From positions 99,502,580 through 99,566,579 of the forward strand of contig CM071595.1 in the NCBI GenBank assembly GCA_036435485.1: a DNA stretch of 64,000 nt, given 5' to 3'. The position numbers were made by a program, and so were the translations under genes. Numbering within the stretch: the stretch's first letter is position 1; each line of letters starts with the position of its first letter. This DNA is from Saposhnikovia divaricata (lineage: Eukaryota; Streptophyta; Magnoliopsida; Apiales; Apiaceae). Of this stretch, positions 43,229 through 54,366 are shown one piece after another. The notes under the pieces are model-generated. The model worked only from the letters and a program-made list of their open reading frames with translations. It was not told where the DNA came from and searched no databases.

Positions 43229-46200
43229 TTTTCTAATTTATAAACAAATTTATTATTAATAATTTAAAATATTTCACTTTGCAATCCTTAAACTCACTGA
43301 TAACAGATCAGCCCAGTATAAGGAATTTTAAAAAATCTTTAAATAATTAATCAATTTTCATTTGCAATTATAAAAGACTGAGGATCAGGGATGCATTCGA
43401 TATAAAGAATCATAAACAGTAAAGCAATAAGATTGAATTAACATAGCATGGTGTAGCAAAACAGAATCATATATAACAAGGATACATGATAAATTAAATA
43501 ACTGAACGATTATTTAGATTCTAGAAATGGAACAACAATTATAAAGAAAGCAGGGAATAAAGAAAATTCAAAGTTCAACGGAAGATTTAAATTACTGCAC
43601 TGGCTAACCAATTATTTCAAGGATTATCAATTTATGAAATTACGCTGTAAAGTTTGAACAACCAGAATAGATTAAAATGAAGATTTAAGAAATTCTAAAT
43701 TACTTAAGGTCTCACTCATGTCGGCTAAGCACTCATAGGCTTTAGTTGCCAGAACCGGCATGACAATAATGAGTTTGAATAATTAAGAAGATCTCAATTC
43801 ATTCTCGGTTTCAACCGTCACTGAGCAACACATGCCTCAACAACAGTATAAACCTCGAATTAGTTTACAATAATTTGAAGAAAAATGCTCTTTGAAGAAT
43901 ATTAATAAAGATGAGGAATATTGAAATAAATTAATTTTAAAAGAATTCAACACCTGAACAATAGGTGAGGAAAATAAACAATTACAGTGTAACTTGAGAA
44001 TGAGTGTTTGTAAATTAGTAGAAGAAAATGTCACTGGAAATAAAAATGAAAGGTATAGGCACTAGCAAAAAGATCTGAAAGGAACATCGTATATTTAACA
44101 GAACAGGTTTACAACTATTTAGAATAAATATAAAGAATATAATTATTCACAAGAAGGGATTTCGAAAGAACAAATAAATAATACAGAAGGTTTCACATCA
44201 CTTGAACAATAAGTGAGGGATAGTATACTTGCCTCAATAGATGAAATTTCCATTTCCATCACATCGATTCATCATTCACTTTACATCAATGTTTATTTCT
44301 TTATACATAGTCCTCTACTCGATCTTATGTCCGTATTTCCCGTATCAGTCGTCAGCTTCTACATGAACACACACTTCTTCTCCTTTTATCGTTCCATTCT
44401 TCAAGATTCCATCTACACTGGCGCTGGCTCTTAGCCAGCCTCTTATTCGTACCTATACACAGGTAAAGTACTACTTCAGTACGCTAATAACCGTAACCGT
44501 CCAACTATGTTCTACCCAAACGCGTCCTATAACACTTTACCACTTAGCACATACAACACGTATTAATCACATTCTCAAAATAATAATATATAACCACATA
44601 ATCACATAACACTTAGCACATATATAATATGTATTTATAATTACTTCTTATCACTTTACTATACAAATTACAAGATAATTCTAACAAAAATTTGGACAGC
44701 ACCTCCTCTGATATGTGACCTAACCTATCGGAAATACAATCGACATACTCAACAGTCAAAGCATCCTTTGCTTCAATGTAATTAACTTAATACTATTTAC
44801 AACCGTACCACATCCTACTAATGTACTTCTTTTGTACATCTTTGACAATCCATAAACTTAACTCACCACATACGTACTACTCAATCCGATTGAATACACA
44901 TTCCACTTATTTGCACTAACTACTGATTTAACAATTACAATTATCACTAAATTCAACATACAATTCACTAATTATACGGTACATCCCCTAATCACTAACA
45001 ATTATTGAAGTAATTAGTTAACAGTTGAAAATTGCCATAAATCATTCTAATATAACTGCCATAAACTTTAACAATCTACACAAAATTAATACTCAACACA
45101 CCACTAGCAATTAAGCACATAATTACATTCAAATATTTGCTTTAAAAAAATATTTTACCTTAACTAAATGAAAATAGTATTGACGAAAATGGATCAAGTA
45201 ATTAATTAATTACTTAACCACATTTAATTAGATATTTATCTCTCAAAACAATTTATTTTAAACCCCTTTTTAAATAATTAAAATTAAAAATTCAGATTTT
45301 AGAAAATAAATCAATTAAATAATTAAATAATGAATTAATTGATTAAAAACGATTAACTAATTAATAAATAATTAATTGAATAGATTTTTGGAATTTTATA
45401 AAAGAAGTTGGAAAATTTTTTTTAAAACATTTTAAAGAAAAACATTTTCAAAAACAGATTTTAAGAAATGTGGTATCAAAGAACTCAATCAAACAGACAG
45501 TTAACAAAAGGGCCCATCGCAAATCTGAAAAATCCTGCAATTACAAGCAACAAAGAACTCATTTGCTATCTCAACCAAAACTTATCTCCACATTACCAAT
45601 TGACTGCTGATAACCTAATATACATATTAACACAACTAAATTGCATTAAAACCACAAAAATTCAACTAGAAATTCAAGTAACTTCGGTAATGCAACCCAA
45701 ACTCCGACTATCTACTACCATAAACCAAAAATCCAACCTGACATATGCTTATACTCGGATTTAAAAAGGAGTCAGCTAGCGTATCAATTCTTTCAATCCA
45801 ATTACATATAACCAAATCAAATTATCACAAACATTTGTTTAAAAAAAATCAAAACTAATTAAACACTCTAATCACTAGCAGGTCAGCAAATTTCTTTTCA
45901 CTTAATAGGCCATAGGAACAAGACTACACCAATACAATCATATATGACTTGCAGTTAGCCATTTCAGTACCCCTTTGTTTCGACTAACTAAACCCATCAG
46001 ATATATAGCCATACATATAGCCACAACACAAACTCATACGGGTTTATACACACACACAGACATTCATATAGTACTCACGCCCATTTGTACAGCACACACC
46101 CACTATTTACGCGTACACACACAAATGCACACTAATTACACACACAAACGCACACTGATTACACTACATACACACACGAACTCGAACAGTACACACATGC

Positions 46201-47124
46201 TTCCTTTATGCACAAACCCAGCAACACTCGGTATCAAAAACAGGGAAAAAGGGATGAGATAATCACACCACCAGCTGAACTTCGAACCACCAAAAATCGT
46301 GCACATACATACACAAACAGCAGGATACAGGGGCGAGGGATATGGGTTTTCACTGAAAACCGATTAGAACACTTGTAGGAGGGAGAGAGAGGAAAAATTC
46401 GAGAGGATAAAAGAGAGATTGAAAGGAATTTCCGAGAGAACTAATTGAGAGAGAGAGAGAGAGAGCTCAGCTTGATAAAATTAAATTAGGGATTTGAATA
46501 TGATTTGGGGAAAAATATCGACTGATGTTATGGTTTGTATCAAGGGTAGTTCCGTCATTTCATAGCTGGTAAAACATTTCTAAAAATCTGTTTTTTTAAT
46601 CATTTGAAAGAAAGAAAAAAAGCTGAATTTAACCATAAAACTAATTTAACAATAAATTAAAAATCCTAAAATAAAATTATAACCGTCCCCATATTTTTAA
46701 AATATTTTTAGGATAAAAAAAATGAATTAGATACAGATTTTTTTCAAGTTTCGATCATTTAAATACATTAAAACTCTTAAAATCGTTTCAAAATACTAAA
46801 ACACCGAAATTAATAATCCCAATAATTTTAAAAACTAAATAATATTAATAAGAGGATAACACAAGAGATTTCGGGATTTTTAAATACTCCGATGATTTTA
46901 AAGATTTTTCCAAGGTCGATAATAGAAAATTTAAATAGATTTTAATCATAAAGTTCAAATAAAAATATACGGACTCACATTTCACATATACATCACCATA
47001 TAAGCATGTAGACATGATGTCACATATTTTTATCTAAAAAAAAAATAAAAAATTCACACCCAAAAATCCACATTTAATATTAAATAATAATATATATAAA
47101 TACGAAATTTTCTAGGGCGTTATA

Positions 47125-47293
47125 TGCCATCTTTCATAGGAATGGTGATGCCATTTTCAACTGCATCCCATTCGTAGGTATCTCTCTGGAGAAAAATCTT
47201 CATTAAGAACTTCCAGTCATTGTAGTTTTCAGCTCCAACTAAGAGTGGTGGAGCATTGATTGATCGTCGATCATTCCAACCTGATTATGCCAT
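47125..47293 (-). pseudogene. gag: Sirevirus gag, N-terminal piece
   Basis: It starts at the ATG at 47293 with a TAA as third codon (47287-47285). It then stays open with NDRRSINAPPLLVGAENYND and IFLQRDTYEWDAVENG, the usual N terminus of copia Gag where the element describes its target as 'NYxxWK'. It is separated from the rest of gag by the 5 kb solo LTR. The TGCCA duplication is shared with 42128-42132. Confidence 0.85.
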
Positions 47294-47338
47294 GGATCTT
47301 GCAAAAAATAAACACTTAAACAAGGATTAAATGCACCT

Positions 47339-47350
47339 GCTCTGATACCA
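47339..47350 (-). promoter_or_regulatory. primer binding site of the Sirevirus
   Basis: TGGTATCAGAGC on the minus strand, two bases after the 5' LTR end, complementary to initiator Met tRNA as usual in Sireviruses. Confidence 0.92.
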
Positions 47351-47352
47351 AA

Positions 47353-48284
47353 TGTAATTTCATAACACAATATGTTGGACTGAACAAGTAAATGAGACTG
47401 TCTCAATTGAGAATGAGACTGTCTCTTTTGCAAATGAGACTGTCTTTTTTGTGAATGAGACTGTCTCTTTTGTCAAACAGAATATTAACTGCAGAAATTA
47501 ATTAACAGGATAAACAATAATAACACCAGGAATTTTCACTTGGTTCGGCCCCTATCTCGTCTATGGCCTACATCCAAGTCCCTATGCCAACTAGCACAGA
47601 GATTATATTATTATCACAATAATATAAAGCTTACACAATATCCGATTACAAGATTGAAGCCCCTGGAAGAACCCTTCCCTTTGACACCCTTGTCACTTAG
47701 CAATCCCTGCTACTTAGCCCACTGGCTACCTTGGCTTACAACTTGTAATCCCTAACTAGTTGCCACAACCCGGCACAGGTGAACTCAGAGTATATAGAAT
47801 ATGAATACAACTTCTAGAGAGAATATATATATGACTGTGTATGAGTACTCAGAAGATGTATGTCTTGAAATGTCTCTGGCAGTTGTATGTTAATCCAGTC
47901 GAGAGCTAATGAGATTTATAGGCACTCTTGAATGATATAGCCGTTGATAGATTCCTTCCTTAGCTGATGAATCTTGACTGGAGAAGATGAGTCCGTTGGA
48001 AGTAGTATAAGCATGTGAAGGACTTGATTACTTCTGGTAAAGCTGTGAGACAAAACGTGACTACTAGCAAGACTAAGAATCCGAGTAAGTGATGTACAGT
48101 AGGCGTGCTGGATAAAATAGTTTAAAACCCATGTCTCAAGAATATTCCTTTGGTAGTGGTGATGCACACTTTCTTGGTAAAATGGAAAGCTATACTACAC
48201 ATGCTAAAGACAGGAGACAAGATCTTATAAAGAATTAGATAATAATATTCAAATACACATCATCTTAAAATCAATAAACTAACA
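47353..48284 (-). repeat. 5' LTR of the Sirevirus, 932 bp
   Basis: Aligned by eye to 34025-34956 with about 14 differences, most of them transitions. It carries the four 21-bp repeats from 47394. Confidence 0.95.
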
Positions 48285-49300
48285 ATTTGATAACCAACAC
48301 TCTCACAAAACTTGTGCATTTTGTCAAGTGCAGCCCCCTCGAAGTCAAACATCTCCCTCTTGGGAATATCTTTCACACGCTTGGCAAAAAGGGGCATAAA
48401 CTTAAGATCTACCCCTTTTATATAGATCCATTCCCGGTTCCAACCCTTGAGAGAAGATTGGTGGATGACCGGTTTAGCGGACCCGGATGAATAACCACGC
48501 TCATCACCCCAGAACCTAAGCTCGTAGAAAGGATCTTTACTCGAGTGAATAAGGGTGAAAAGATTGTGAAACAACTTGAAACTAGGAAAAATGCCACTCT
48601 AGTTACAGGCGGCCAGGAACCAAGATATCAACTTCACGGCGTTGGGAGTTAGTTGCATCAGTGATATCCCATAATCATACTTGCAGAGTTGTTTGATAAA
48701 GATGTGGCACTCCGGATTCCAACCAGATCGGAGATGCTCTAACCAGACTCCTAGAAACCCGTCTCCCGGTCTGTGGTAAATTCTCTCACCATGCCGGGGC
48801 TACCTCCACTGAATCTTGGGCCCGAGGTGGAATACAGATCGGATCACATTGTCCATTTCAGACTCAGAGCATGCGGCATACACCGGAGATAGGGGATAGG
48901 GGGCCTCACTTAGCACAGTCCCAGAAAAGACTGCTTCCAAACGGGCTTTATCATAGGGACCGGGCACCCCACGCGGCTGCCTATGCTTATATTGGAAGCT
49001 AAGGTCGCTATAAAAGAGAGTCTCTTCGACCTCGTATTTCTGAACGAAGAAGTATTTACTATCTACCCAGAATCCGTCTGGAGTCATACAGGCCTGTCCG
49101 GGACCCCGATCCTTAATGCAGAGCTGGGTCAATACCTGCTTACCACCTTTTTTCTTCTTGGCCATCAAACACCACTCTAAATCTAATGTTGAGGAGGGTT
49201 GATTTACGGAACTAGTACTACCGGTGCTACTGTCAGAGCTAATAACCAAGATATCGGAAGGAGGCTTCGATTTCCTTGCCCGGCTTTTGAAAAGAACCAT
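48285..49300 (-). pseudogene. 5' half of the spliced antisense gene of the Tat element
   Basis: The coding start MVLFKSRARKSKPPSDILVI at 49300 follows a TTTCCTCAG acceptor. One frame runs to the Sirevirus insertion, broken only by stops at 48800-48802 and 48599-48601. Parts such as WVDSKYFFVQKYEVEET, the LSPVYAACSESEMD region and PVIHQSSLKGWNREWIYIKG resemble the 'putative gypsy-type transposon' domain found in antisense ORFs of plant Tat elements. The last residues before the target site (FCESVGYQ) continue in frame with MTRDTFMDHEK on the far side of the Sirevirus. The function of this protein family is not known. Confidence 0.75.
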
Positions 49301-49305
49301 AAAAC

Positions 49306-49900
49306 CTGAGGAAATTACCAAAGATAAGTCTTTTTCTTTTAACCCTAATCCACATTTATCTGCAAATCTTTCGTTTTACAATATCTTAATAAACCTAATC
49401 CGGGCAAGGATTTACTCTAACCAGTTAAGCTAGTCTGGGTTAGCGTGATTCCCCCTATAGTACTAAACTCATTAGACGTCTTGTCCGGATTAGGGAAACC
49501 ATCCCTTATCAGAGAGAACACCTAGTCCGGATTAAGCACATACACGAAACCCAAAAATGCGGTACAAAGGGCCAAAAACATCTTACAAAGATCTAAATAC
49601 ATACATACACACTTACATACAGATACAAGATCCCAGAATTCAAAAAACGTCAAGTGAAAAACCTCTTAACCTAGATCCAACAGGCACCTAAAAAAGCCCA
49701 ATTCCAAAAAGCTTGGCTGGAAAAATCGAACAGTTAAACCAAAGAAACCATAAACCCACACCCAATAATAAGAAACTGACAATTCCATGAAGAAAACAAA
49801 ATCAAGGAGACGAACAGGCATACAAAAAAGGGGGGGGTCATAGTGGCATGCAAAAGAAAAGAAAGCAACAAAAGCGAAGGAAGAAAAAGAATAAACTTAC
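49306..49900 (-). other. probable 5' UTR intron of the Tat antisense gene
   Basis: Minus-strand donor ATCT|GTAAGTTTATTC at 49900 and acceptor TTTCCTCAG at 49306, five bases before the start codon. The 595-base interval is T-rich, as plant introns are. It explains why the gene's TATA box lies 0.76 kb from its first codon. Confidence 0.5.
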
Positions 49901-50060
49901 AGATAAAAGCTTTCCAAAGAGGGTTGTGCGGAGACCAAAGAAGCCGACAATTGATACCCAGGAGTAAAAGATTCCAACGAAGAAAACTCAAAATCCGAGA
50001 AAAGGGAGAAATTGGGGAAAAAATTACTTTTTGATAAAATAAACGGAAGTACAAAGGAAA

Positions 50061-50070
50061 CTATATATAA
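50061..50070 (-). promoter_or_regulatory. TATA box of the Tat antisense gene
   Basis: TTATATATAG on the minus strand in a GC-richer setting (CTAGGGG before it). It is followed by a leader containing the donor at 49900. No competing TATA is closer to the coding start. Confidence 0.5.
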
Positions 50071-50234
50071 CCCCTAGAGCTGGAACGGTTTAGAAAGCCA
50101 CGGGGCTAATTTTTATTGGGCCAAAGATGATTAAAAAGGTGAAGAGACAACTCCTTTAATGACAAACAACTGTCGCACGTCTTTTTAGGAAAAATGGAAT
50201 GATATAATTTCAAAATGGATAGAGGGAAAACCCC

Positions 50235-50640
50235 CAAATCCGCTTGGATTTCTGCATTATACCTCAATTCGAACTGCCTCTTTCTTCCAAAAATCCGGAT
50301 AGAGAGGCAAATATTTAGAAAAAAAATTTCTACAAACTACTTCAATCCGAATTGTCCCCACTTGGCAACAATTCGGATTAGGAGGCAACATTCAACCAAA
50401 ATTTTTTTCTACAAACTACTTCAATCCGAATTGTCCCCACTTGGCAACAATTCGGATTAGGAGGCAACATTCAACCAAAAATTTTTTCTACAAACTACTT
50501 CAATCCGAATTGTCCCCACATGGCAACAATTCGGATTAGGAGGCACCATTCAACCAAAATTTTTTTCTGCAAACTACTTCAAACCGAATTGTCCCCACAT
50601 GGCAACAATTCGGATTAGGAGGCAACATTCAACCAAAAAA
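50235..50640. repeat. tandem array of 79-bp hairpin-bearing units, about five copies
   Basis: Units at about 50264 (variant), 50343, 50422, 50501 and 50581. Each has AATCCGAATTGT and ACAATTCGGATT arms (12 complementary bases) around a CCCCAC(T/A)TGGC loop, followed by AGGAGGCAACATTCAACC. The architecture (long stem, then a GGxGGCAA tail) parallels the arrays at 30510-32460 with a different stem sequence. Confidence 0.92.
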
Positions 50641-50721
50641 TTTCTCCTTACAAAGATTCAACTAAGAAGCCATTTTCAGTGCTAATCTTGAACTCTCACT
50701 CCCCCATACGGAAAATCCGCA

Positions 50722-50740
50722 TAAGGGAGTGGGGGGGAAA
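50722..50740 (+). promoter_or_regulatory. polypurine tract of the Tat element
   Basis: AAGGGAGTGGGGGGGAAA directly before the TGATAGGC start of the 3' LTR. Confidence 0.8.
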
Positions 50741-51351
50741 TGATAGGCTATAACCAATCCCGACTGGGCTCGGCCCAAGGTCGCCCTGAGACCGGCCCAC
50801 ACCCAGTCCAGATTGGGCTCAAGACAACTCAACCTGCAACCCAGGCCCAAGGAGCATGTGAGTATGGGAAACATGAGTCATGACTAGGGTCCTACATGAC
50901 AGCGACAGATAAGGGAATCCTAGTATTGGCACAATCATGTCCCCTTCAAACCACGTGATGACATGCCCTGGGCACACACCACCACAGACATCACCTGGAC
51001 AGGTGGGAATCATCAGCGACGAACAAGTGTCCCACCTACCTCGAATCCAATGCTAATGATTACATGTACCAACCACTAAACCCTAATCCTTGGCCTATAA
51101 ATAGACGAGGAGAAAAAGGTGTAGGGGTTACATTCTCTTTTACACACACTCATATACACACACCCTCCATAATTAGATACTCTAGTCCTTATCTTTAACT
51201 CTCCAAAGCCATCACTTATTCTCACGCCGGAGGCGCCGCGGGGCTCAAACCCCCCTCCGGTGTTGTTTTGCAGACACCCAACCCCCAGCTTCACCTCTTA
51301 CCCGGCGTGGGAACGGCAGAGGAGGCACTAGATCGGGTCTTGGAGTTATCA
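50741..51351 (+). repeat. 3' LTR of the Tat element, 611 bp
   Basis: TGATAGGC start and GTTATCA end, so the termini form the inverted pair TGATA/TATCA. It contains TATAAATA at 51096 and the CCCCAGCTTCACCTC block shared with the 5' LTR remnant at 9583. The following five bases (CATGG, 51352-51356) would be the target-site copy. Its partner is outside the window. Confidence 0.88.
51096..51103 (+). promoter_or_regulatory. TATA box of the Tat LTR
   Basis: TATAAATA in the context GGCCTATAAATAGACG, the textbook form in plant LTRs. Transcription would start about 30 bases on, near the CACACACTC stretch, leaving about 220 bases of R plus U5. Confidence 0.7.
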
Positions 51352-51548
51352 CATGGCAGACTATGGTTTAACATAAAACAAAATAAATATACCTGTATTG
51401 ATAGCCAAAGCAATAAAAAAGAAGGCAACGAATATGCTTCTAGTAAAACAAGACTTGTTCTTCACAGCCATGTGTGTAAGCTTTTGTCTTTTCTCTTTTG
51501 TAATATGATGATCTTTCTTCTTTGCTGTAGGTAATTTTTAGTTTATCG

Positions 51549-51663
51549 ATTTCTTTTTATAGTCATAATAACTACTAATGTAATATATTTGTCTTTTTTT
51601 GACGAAAAAAAAAAAGAAGACAAATATGTTATAATAGTAGTTATTGTGACTATAAAAAGAAAT
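51549..51663. repeat. long near-perfect hairpin (arms ~53 bases)
   Basis: The left arm ATTTCTTTTTATAGTC... (51549-51600) and the right arm ...GACTATAAAAAGAAAT (about 51610-51663) pair along their whole length with only about five mismatches and a tiny poly-A loop. It could be a foldback element, a small MITE or a small-RNA precursor. No flanking duplication is convincing. Confidence 0.75.
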
Positions 51664-53929
51664 TAAACAATGATATCACTTACAGTCTCTTAAAAGTAAT
51701 ATTTAGATCTCTTTTGTCAAGATGTCTTGTAGCAAAATTAATTTGTCAAAATTTATATACTACATAATTTATGCATGTGAATATCTAAACAAAATTTTTT
51801 TGTAAAGCCTCAATAGGAAAGGATTCGAATTAATTTCCTTTTATTGAAATTAATGATTTGATTTGATATTTGATATATTCAGAACATATCCAGTTTATCA
51901 CTTAACATATTTAAAATATACTCAAAACCAGATTTTTTTATTTTTTTTTTCTTCCAACAAATATTCGATTTAGATTTCAAATTCATATCATTCTTTGAAC
52001 CAAATGATCACGATTTTATTCAATTTGAGTTTTAATAATCTAGATGTACTTGTGTAGAATTTTTAAAAGAGAAAAATGACCTTGAGATTAATCTCAGGAA
52101 ACTTTATACTCTTTAAAATTGGGGCAAAAAAAGTTCATTAAAATCTACTGATATTAATTCAAATTCTTTATTATTAAAAGAGTAATGTAAATTTTAAATA
52201 AATTTTTTGAATAATTTATTTTTACTTTTAACAACCTCTCATGAGAAATTGCCCAAAATACCATATATTGACCATTGTAAGGCCCAAACTACAATTTTTG
52301 AAAAGTATGGCCTTTTATGCCCACCGATACTAAGCGGCAGTATCATCGTCGGGGAAGCATTACAATACTATAGTTTTATTGACTTTATTGCTCCTTCTGC
52401 TCTTCTCTTTCACTCTGCTTTTGCAGGTCCAAACCCTAGCGCTCTCCATCTCTCTTGCCCTCTCTCTCTATTTCTCTCTCTCAATTACACACATATTTAT
52501 GCTTAATTCATGTTAATTGCAGTGTTATGTAGTTTAATTAAGTTTAATTTGGTGAGTTTTGAGTTTGTTGTGACTGAATTGGATGTGGTTTGTGTTTTTG
52601 TTTGTTTGCATAATTTAAGGTGGTTGAAGGGTTGGGGGTATAGATTAAGTAGTAAAGATTCGTATAGATTCGAAGAGATACCCCACATCACTACATAAAG
52701 TGTCCTGATATCCGTGCATTTTTCACGTTGTAGAATGCTCCAACATCAGAAATTGAATTAAAAGTTTGTAGGTTTTTGAATTTCCCTTCCAATTCTTGAA
52801 ATAATTGCAGCCATAATCTGGAATAGTTTTGTGCAGAGTTCTATGGCCAAGGTATCTGAAATAACTAATATATATGCCTACTGGTTTTCTGTTCACTCTG
52901 TGTATAGTGTATACCAGCAAAAGGGTGCAGTTCCTTGTACGCAAGGTTGAATATATTAATGTTTGCTTCGGAATCCTAAATTGCTAAGATATATATGTCA
53001 AGCAACGTCTGCATTCTGTCTTCCTTAAGCCTCACAGGCCTCTGATTGCTGTTATAATTTTATCTGATTGTTAAATTTGATTTATTGAATTCAAATGTAG
53101 CGTCTTGCTGTGTTTGAAAATTGGAGATCCTGCCTTTTATAGGATATAATCAAGACAATCTAGCTACCATGTTGACACTCTTGACGCAATTGACCATTAT
53201 GATTAATTGGATATTTTTCTTTTGTACTTATTAATGCTGCTTATTAAAAGTTTGTGTTTTAATTGGGCTTTATGTGGATTTACGGACGACTATACTCTCT
53301 AAATTTATATGCTTCATTTTGTTGTTGTATGCATGATTTTGACCACTTAAATATTGTTTACATTATTCCTTACATTTTCTTTTCTAATATCACTTCTTTA
53401 TACATATGAAATCAGGTTTTTTACTTTAACAAATGTATCCATTCTTGCCCTTTAGTCGGTGACTACTCTGTTTTCTTGTATTTATCTGCAACAACATTAA
53501 TCAATGCTACTGTTATGCAGTTACCGGGGGTCATTGACAAATTGTTCCTGTGTAGTGATCATGGGTAGTTGTTCTTTCATGGCAACTAGTTGCATGAACA
53601 GGCACAAGGATTGTAACGATTTAAATATAAATAAAAAATAAAAAATACAGGAAATTAATGTGTGTTTACTTGAATAATTTTTGAATACGAGATAAGATAT
53701 TTGTTGATGGAGAAGTGTGCTGAAGTGGTATTTTACGAGTATGGATGAACTATACAAGATCAAATGTATTCGAAAATCAACTTTGTGATATCACAGATAA
53801 TGCGGCAGACTTAAAATTAAGTGCAGAAAATTCAGCATACTTTGTGGTTTAACTTGTTTTGGTTAGATAGAGGTCGATACAGGTTGAACATATTTTTATT
53901 TAGGCGAACCGTTAAAAATTTGCTACAGT
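51664..53929. other. unassigned AT-rich DNA
   Basis: No convincing gene. GAGAAATTGCCCAAAATACC at 52243-52262 resembles the terminal inverted repeats of some plant Mutator-like elements (AAATTGCC-AAAATACC), but no matching opposite end was found. 52380-52500 is pyrimidine-rich with CAAACCCTAGC, which looks like a plant 5' UTR. Short open frames here are not recognisable proteins. Confidence 0.5.
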
Positions 53930-54180
53930 AATCATACAGATCTCATAAAGACTCACAAAGATTCTAGCACAAGGTAGTATTGATTCGTACAAGGTAGTAA
54001 ATTTACATTTGTGAGAGGAGCCAAATTCACTCAATTTTAAATAAAAAAAGCTGGTATAGATTCTAAATTAAGTAGTAAAGATTCGTAGATTCTCTATATA
54101 GATTCGGACAGATTCATATATAGTCTATGACAGATTCGTAAAATCTCTCAATAAATTCATACAAATTCTGTGACTTCTTA
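53930..54180. repeat. GATTCGTA-rich dispersed repeat, copy 1
   Basis: Many GATTCGTA and GATTC words, plus a block AGATTCGGACAGATTCATATA followed by TAGTCTATGACAGATTCGTA. The same block returns at 56306-56355 and, more diverged, at 56470-56601. A short related piece is at 52655-52685. Element type unknown. Confidence 0.75.
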
Positions 54181-54183
54181 CGG

Positions 54184-54366
54184 ATGTCTAATAATAATGT
54201 TGCACCATATGAGAAAGGTCAATTCGAGGAGGATCAAGCGAGACATAAAACTGATGCCTATCCAAATTGGTATTTAATTCCATCTAGTGACTTTTTACAG
54301 ATGTCTAATACTGATGATGTTTTAAAGCAACCCTGTGAAAAATCAGCACAGCAGCAGCTGTTATAA
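54184..54366 (+). other. short unknown ORF, 60 codons
   Basis: It begins MSNNNVAPYEKGQFEEDQAR and contains an internal ATGTCTAATA repeat of its own start (DFLQMSNTDD). The composition is protein-like and unlike its AT-rich surroundings, so it may be an exon of a lost or degenerate gene. No family recognised, no promoter or splice partner found. Confidence 0.25.

Larger units (their letters stand above)
42133..47124 (-). mobile_element. solo LTR, 4992 bp, distant relative of the TR-GAG LTR
   Basis: It starts TGTAACGCCCC and ends GGGCGTTATA, flanked by a perfect 5-bp duplication TGCCA (42128-42132 and 47125-47129). No PBS, polypurine tract or coding region lies inside, so it is read as a single LTR. 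The orientation is inferred from conserved marks on the minus strand: the CTTGCTGAGC...GCTCACTCTTG element about 0.46 kb and the stem-loop about 1.05 kb from the 42133 end, as in TR-GAG LTRs. The 47124 end reads TA instead of TG, a point change in the LTR terminus. Internal low-complexity DNA includes AT-rich 45150-45450, CA-rich 46020-46200 and a GA run near 46446-46464. Confidence 0.85.
34025..48284 (-). mobile_element. Sirevirus-type Ty1/copia retrotransposon (14,260 bp with insertion)
   Basis: LTRs of 932 bp each at 34025-34956 (3') and 47353-48284 (5'), TGTTAG...ATTACA ends on the minus strand, and target-site duplication ATTTG at 34020-34024 and 48285-48289. Order on the minus strand: PBS, gag, pol (PR-INT-RT-RH), env-like ORF, polypurine tract. 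That order and the two-knuckle extended gag are traits of Sireviruses (SIRE/Maximus). The LTRs differ at about 14 sites by eye, so it is older than the TR-GAG copies. A 5.0 kb solo LTR splits gag. The element lies within a coding exon of the Tat antisense gene. Confidence 0.95.
9578..51351 (+). mobile_element. Tat-lineage Ty3/gypsy retrotransposon, interrupted by nested insertions
   Basis: Assembled from collinear pieces: 5' LTR remnant, PBS, gag, protease, RT, RNase H, a second RNase H, integrase, a repeat-rich 3' region with antisense genes, polypurine tract and 3' LTR. The order gag-PR-RT-RH-aRH-INT and antisense ORFs downstream of integrase are established traits of plant Tat elements. 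Insertions removed from the count are 9991-13917, 16399-26923 and 34025-48284 (the last carrying 42133-47124). Without these the visible part is about 13 kb. Many stops and frameshifts show that it is old. The upstream boundary lies outside the window because TR-GAG copy A split the 5' LTR. Confidence 0.88.

Noticed and set aside
45468..46262. Open frames rich in Thr, His and Asn
   Set aside because: They arise from AT-rich and CA-rich low-complexity DNA in the 5 kb solo LTR and show no protein family signature.
49734..50054. 106-codon hydrophobic minus-strand frame
   Set aside because: It spans the probable 5' UTR and intron of the Tat antisense gene, and the composition reflects the T-rich intron.
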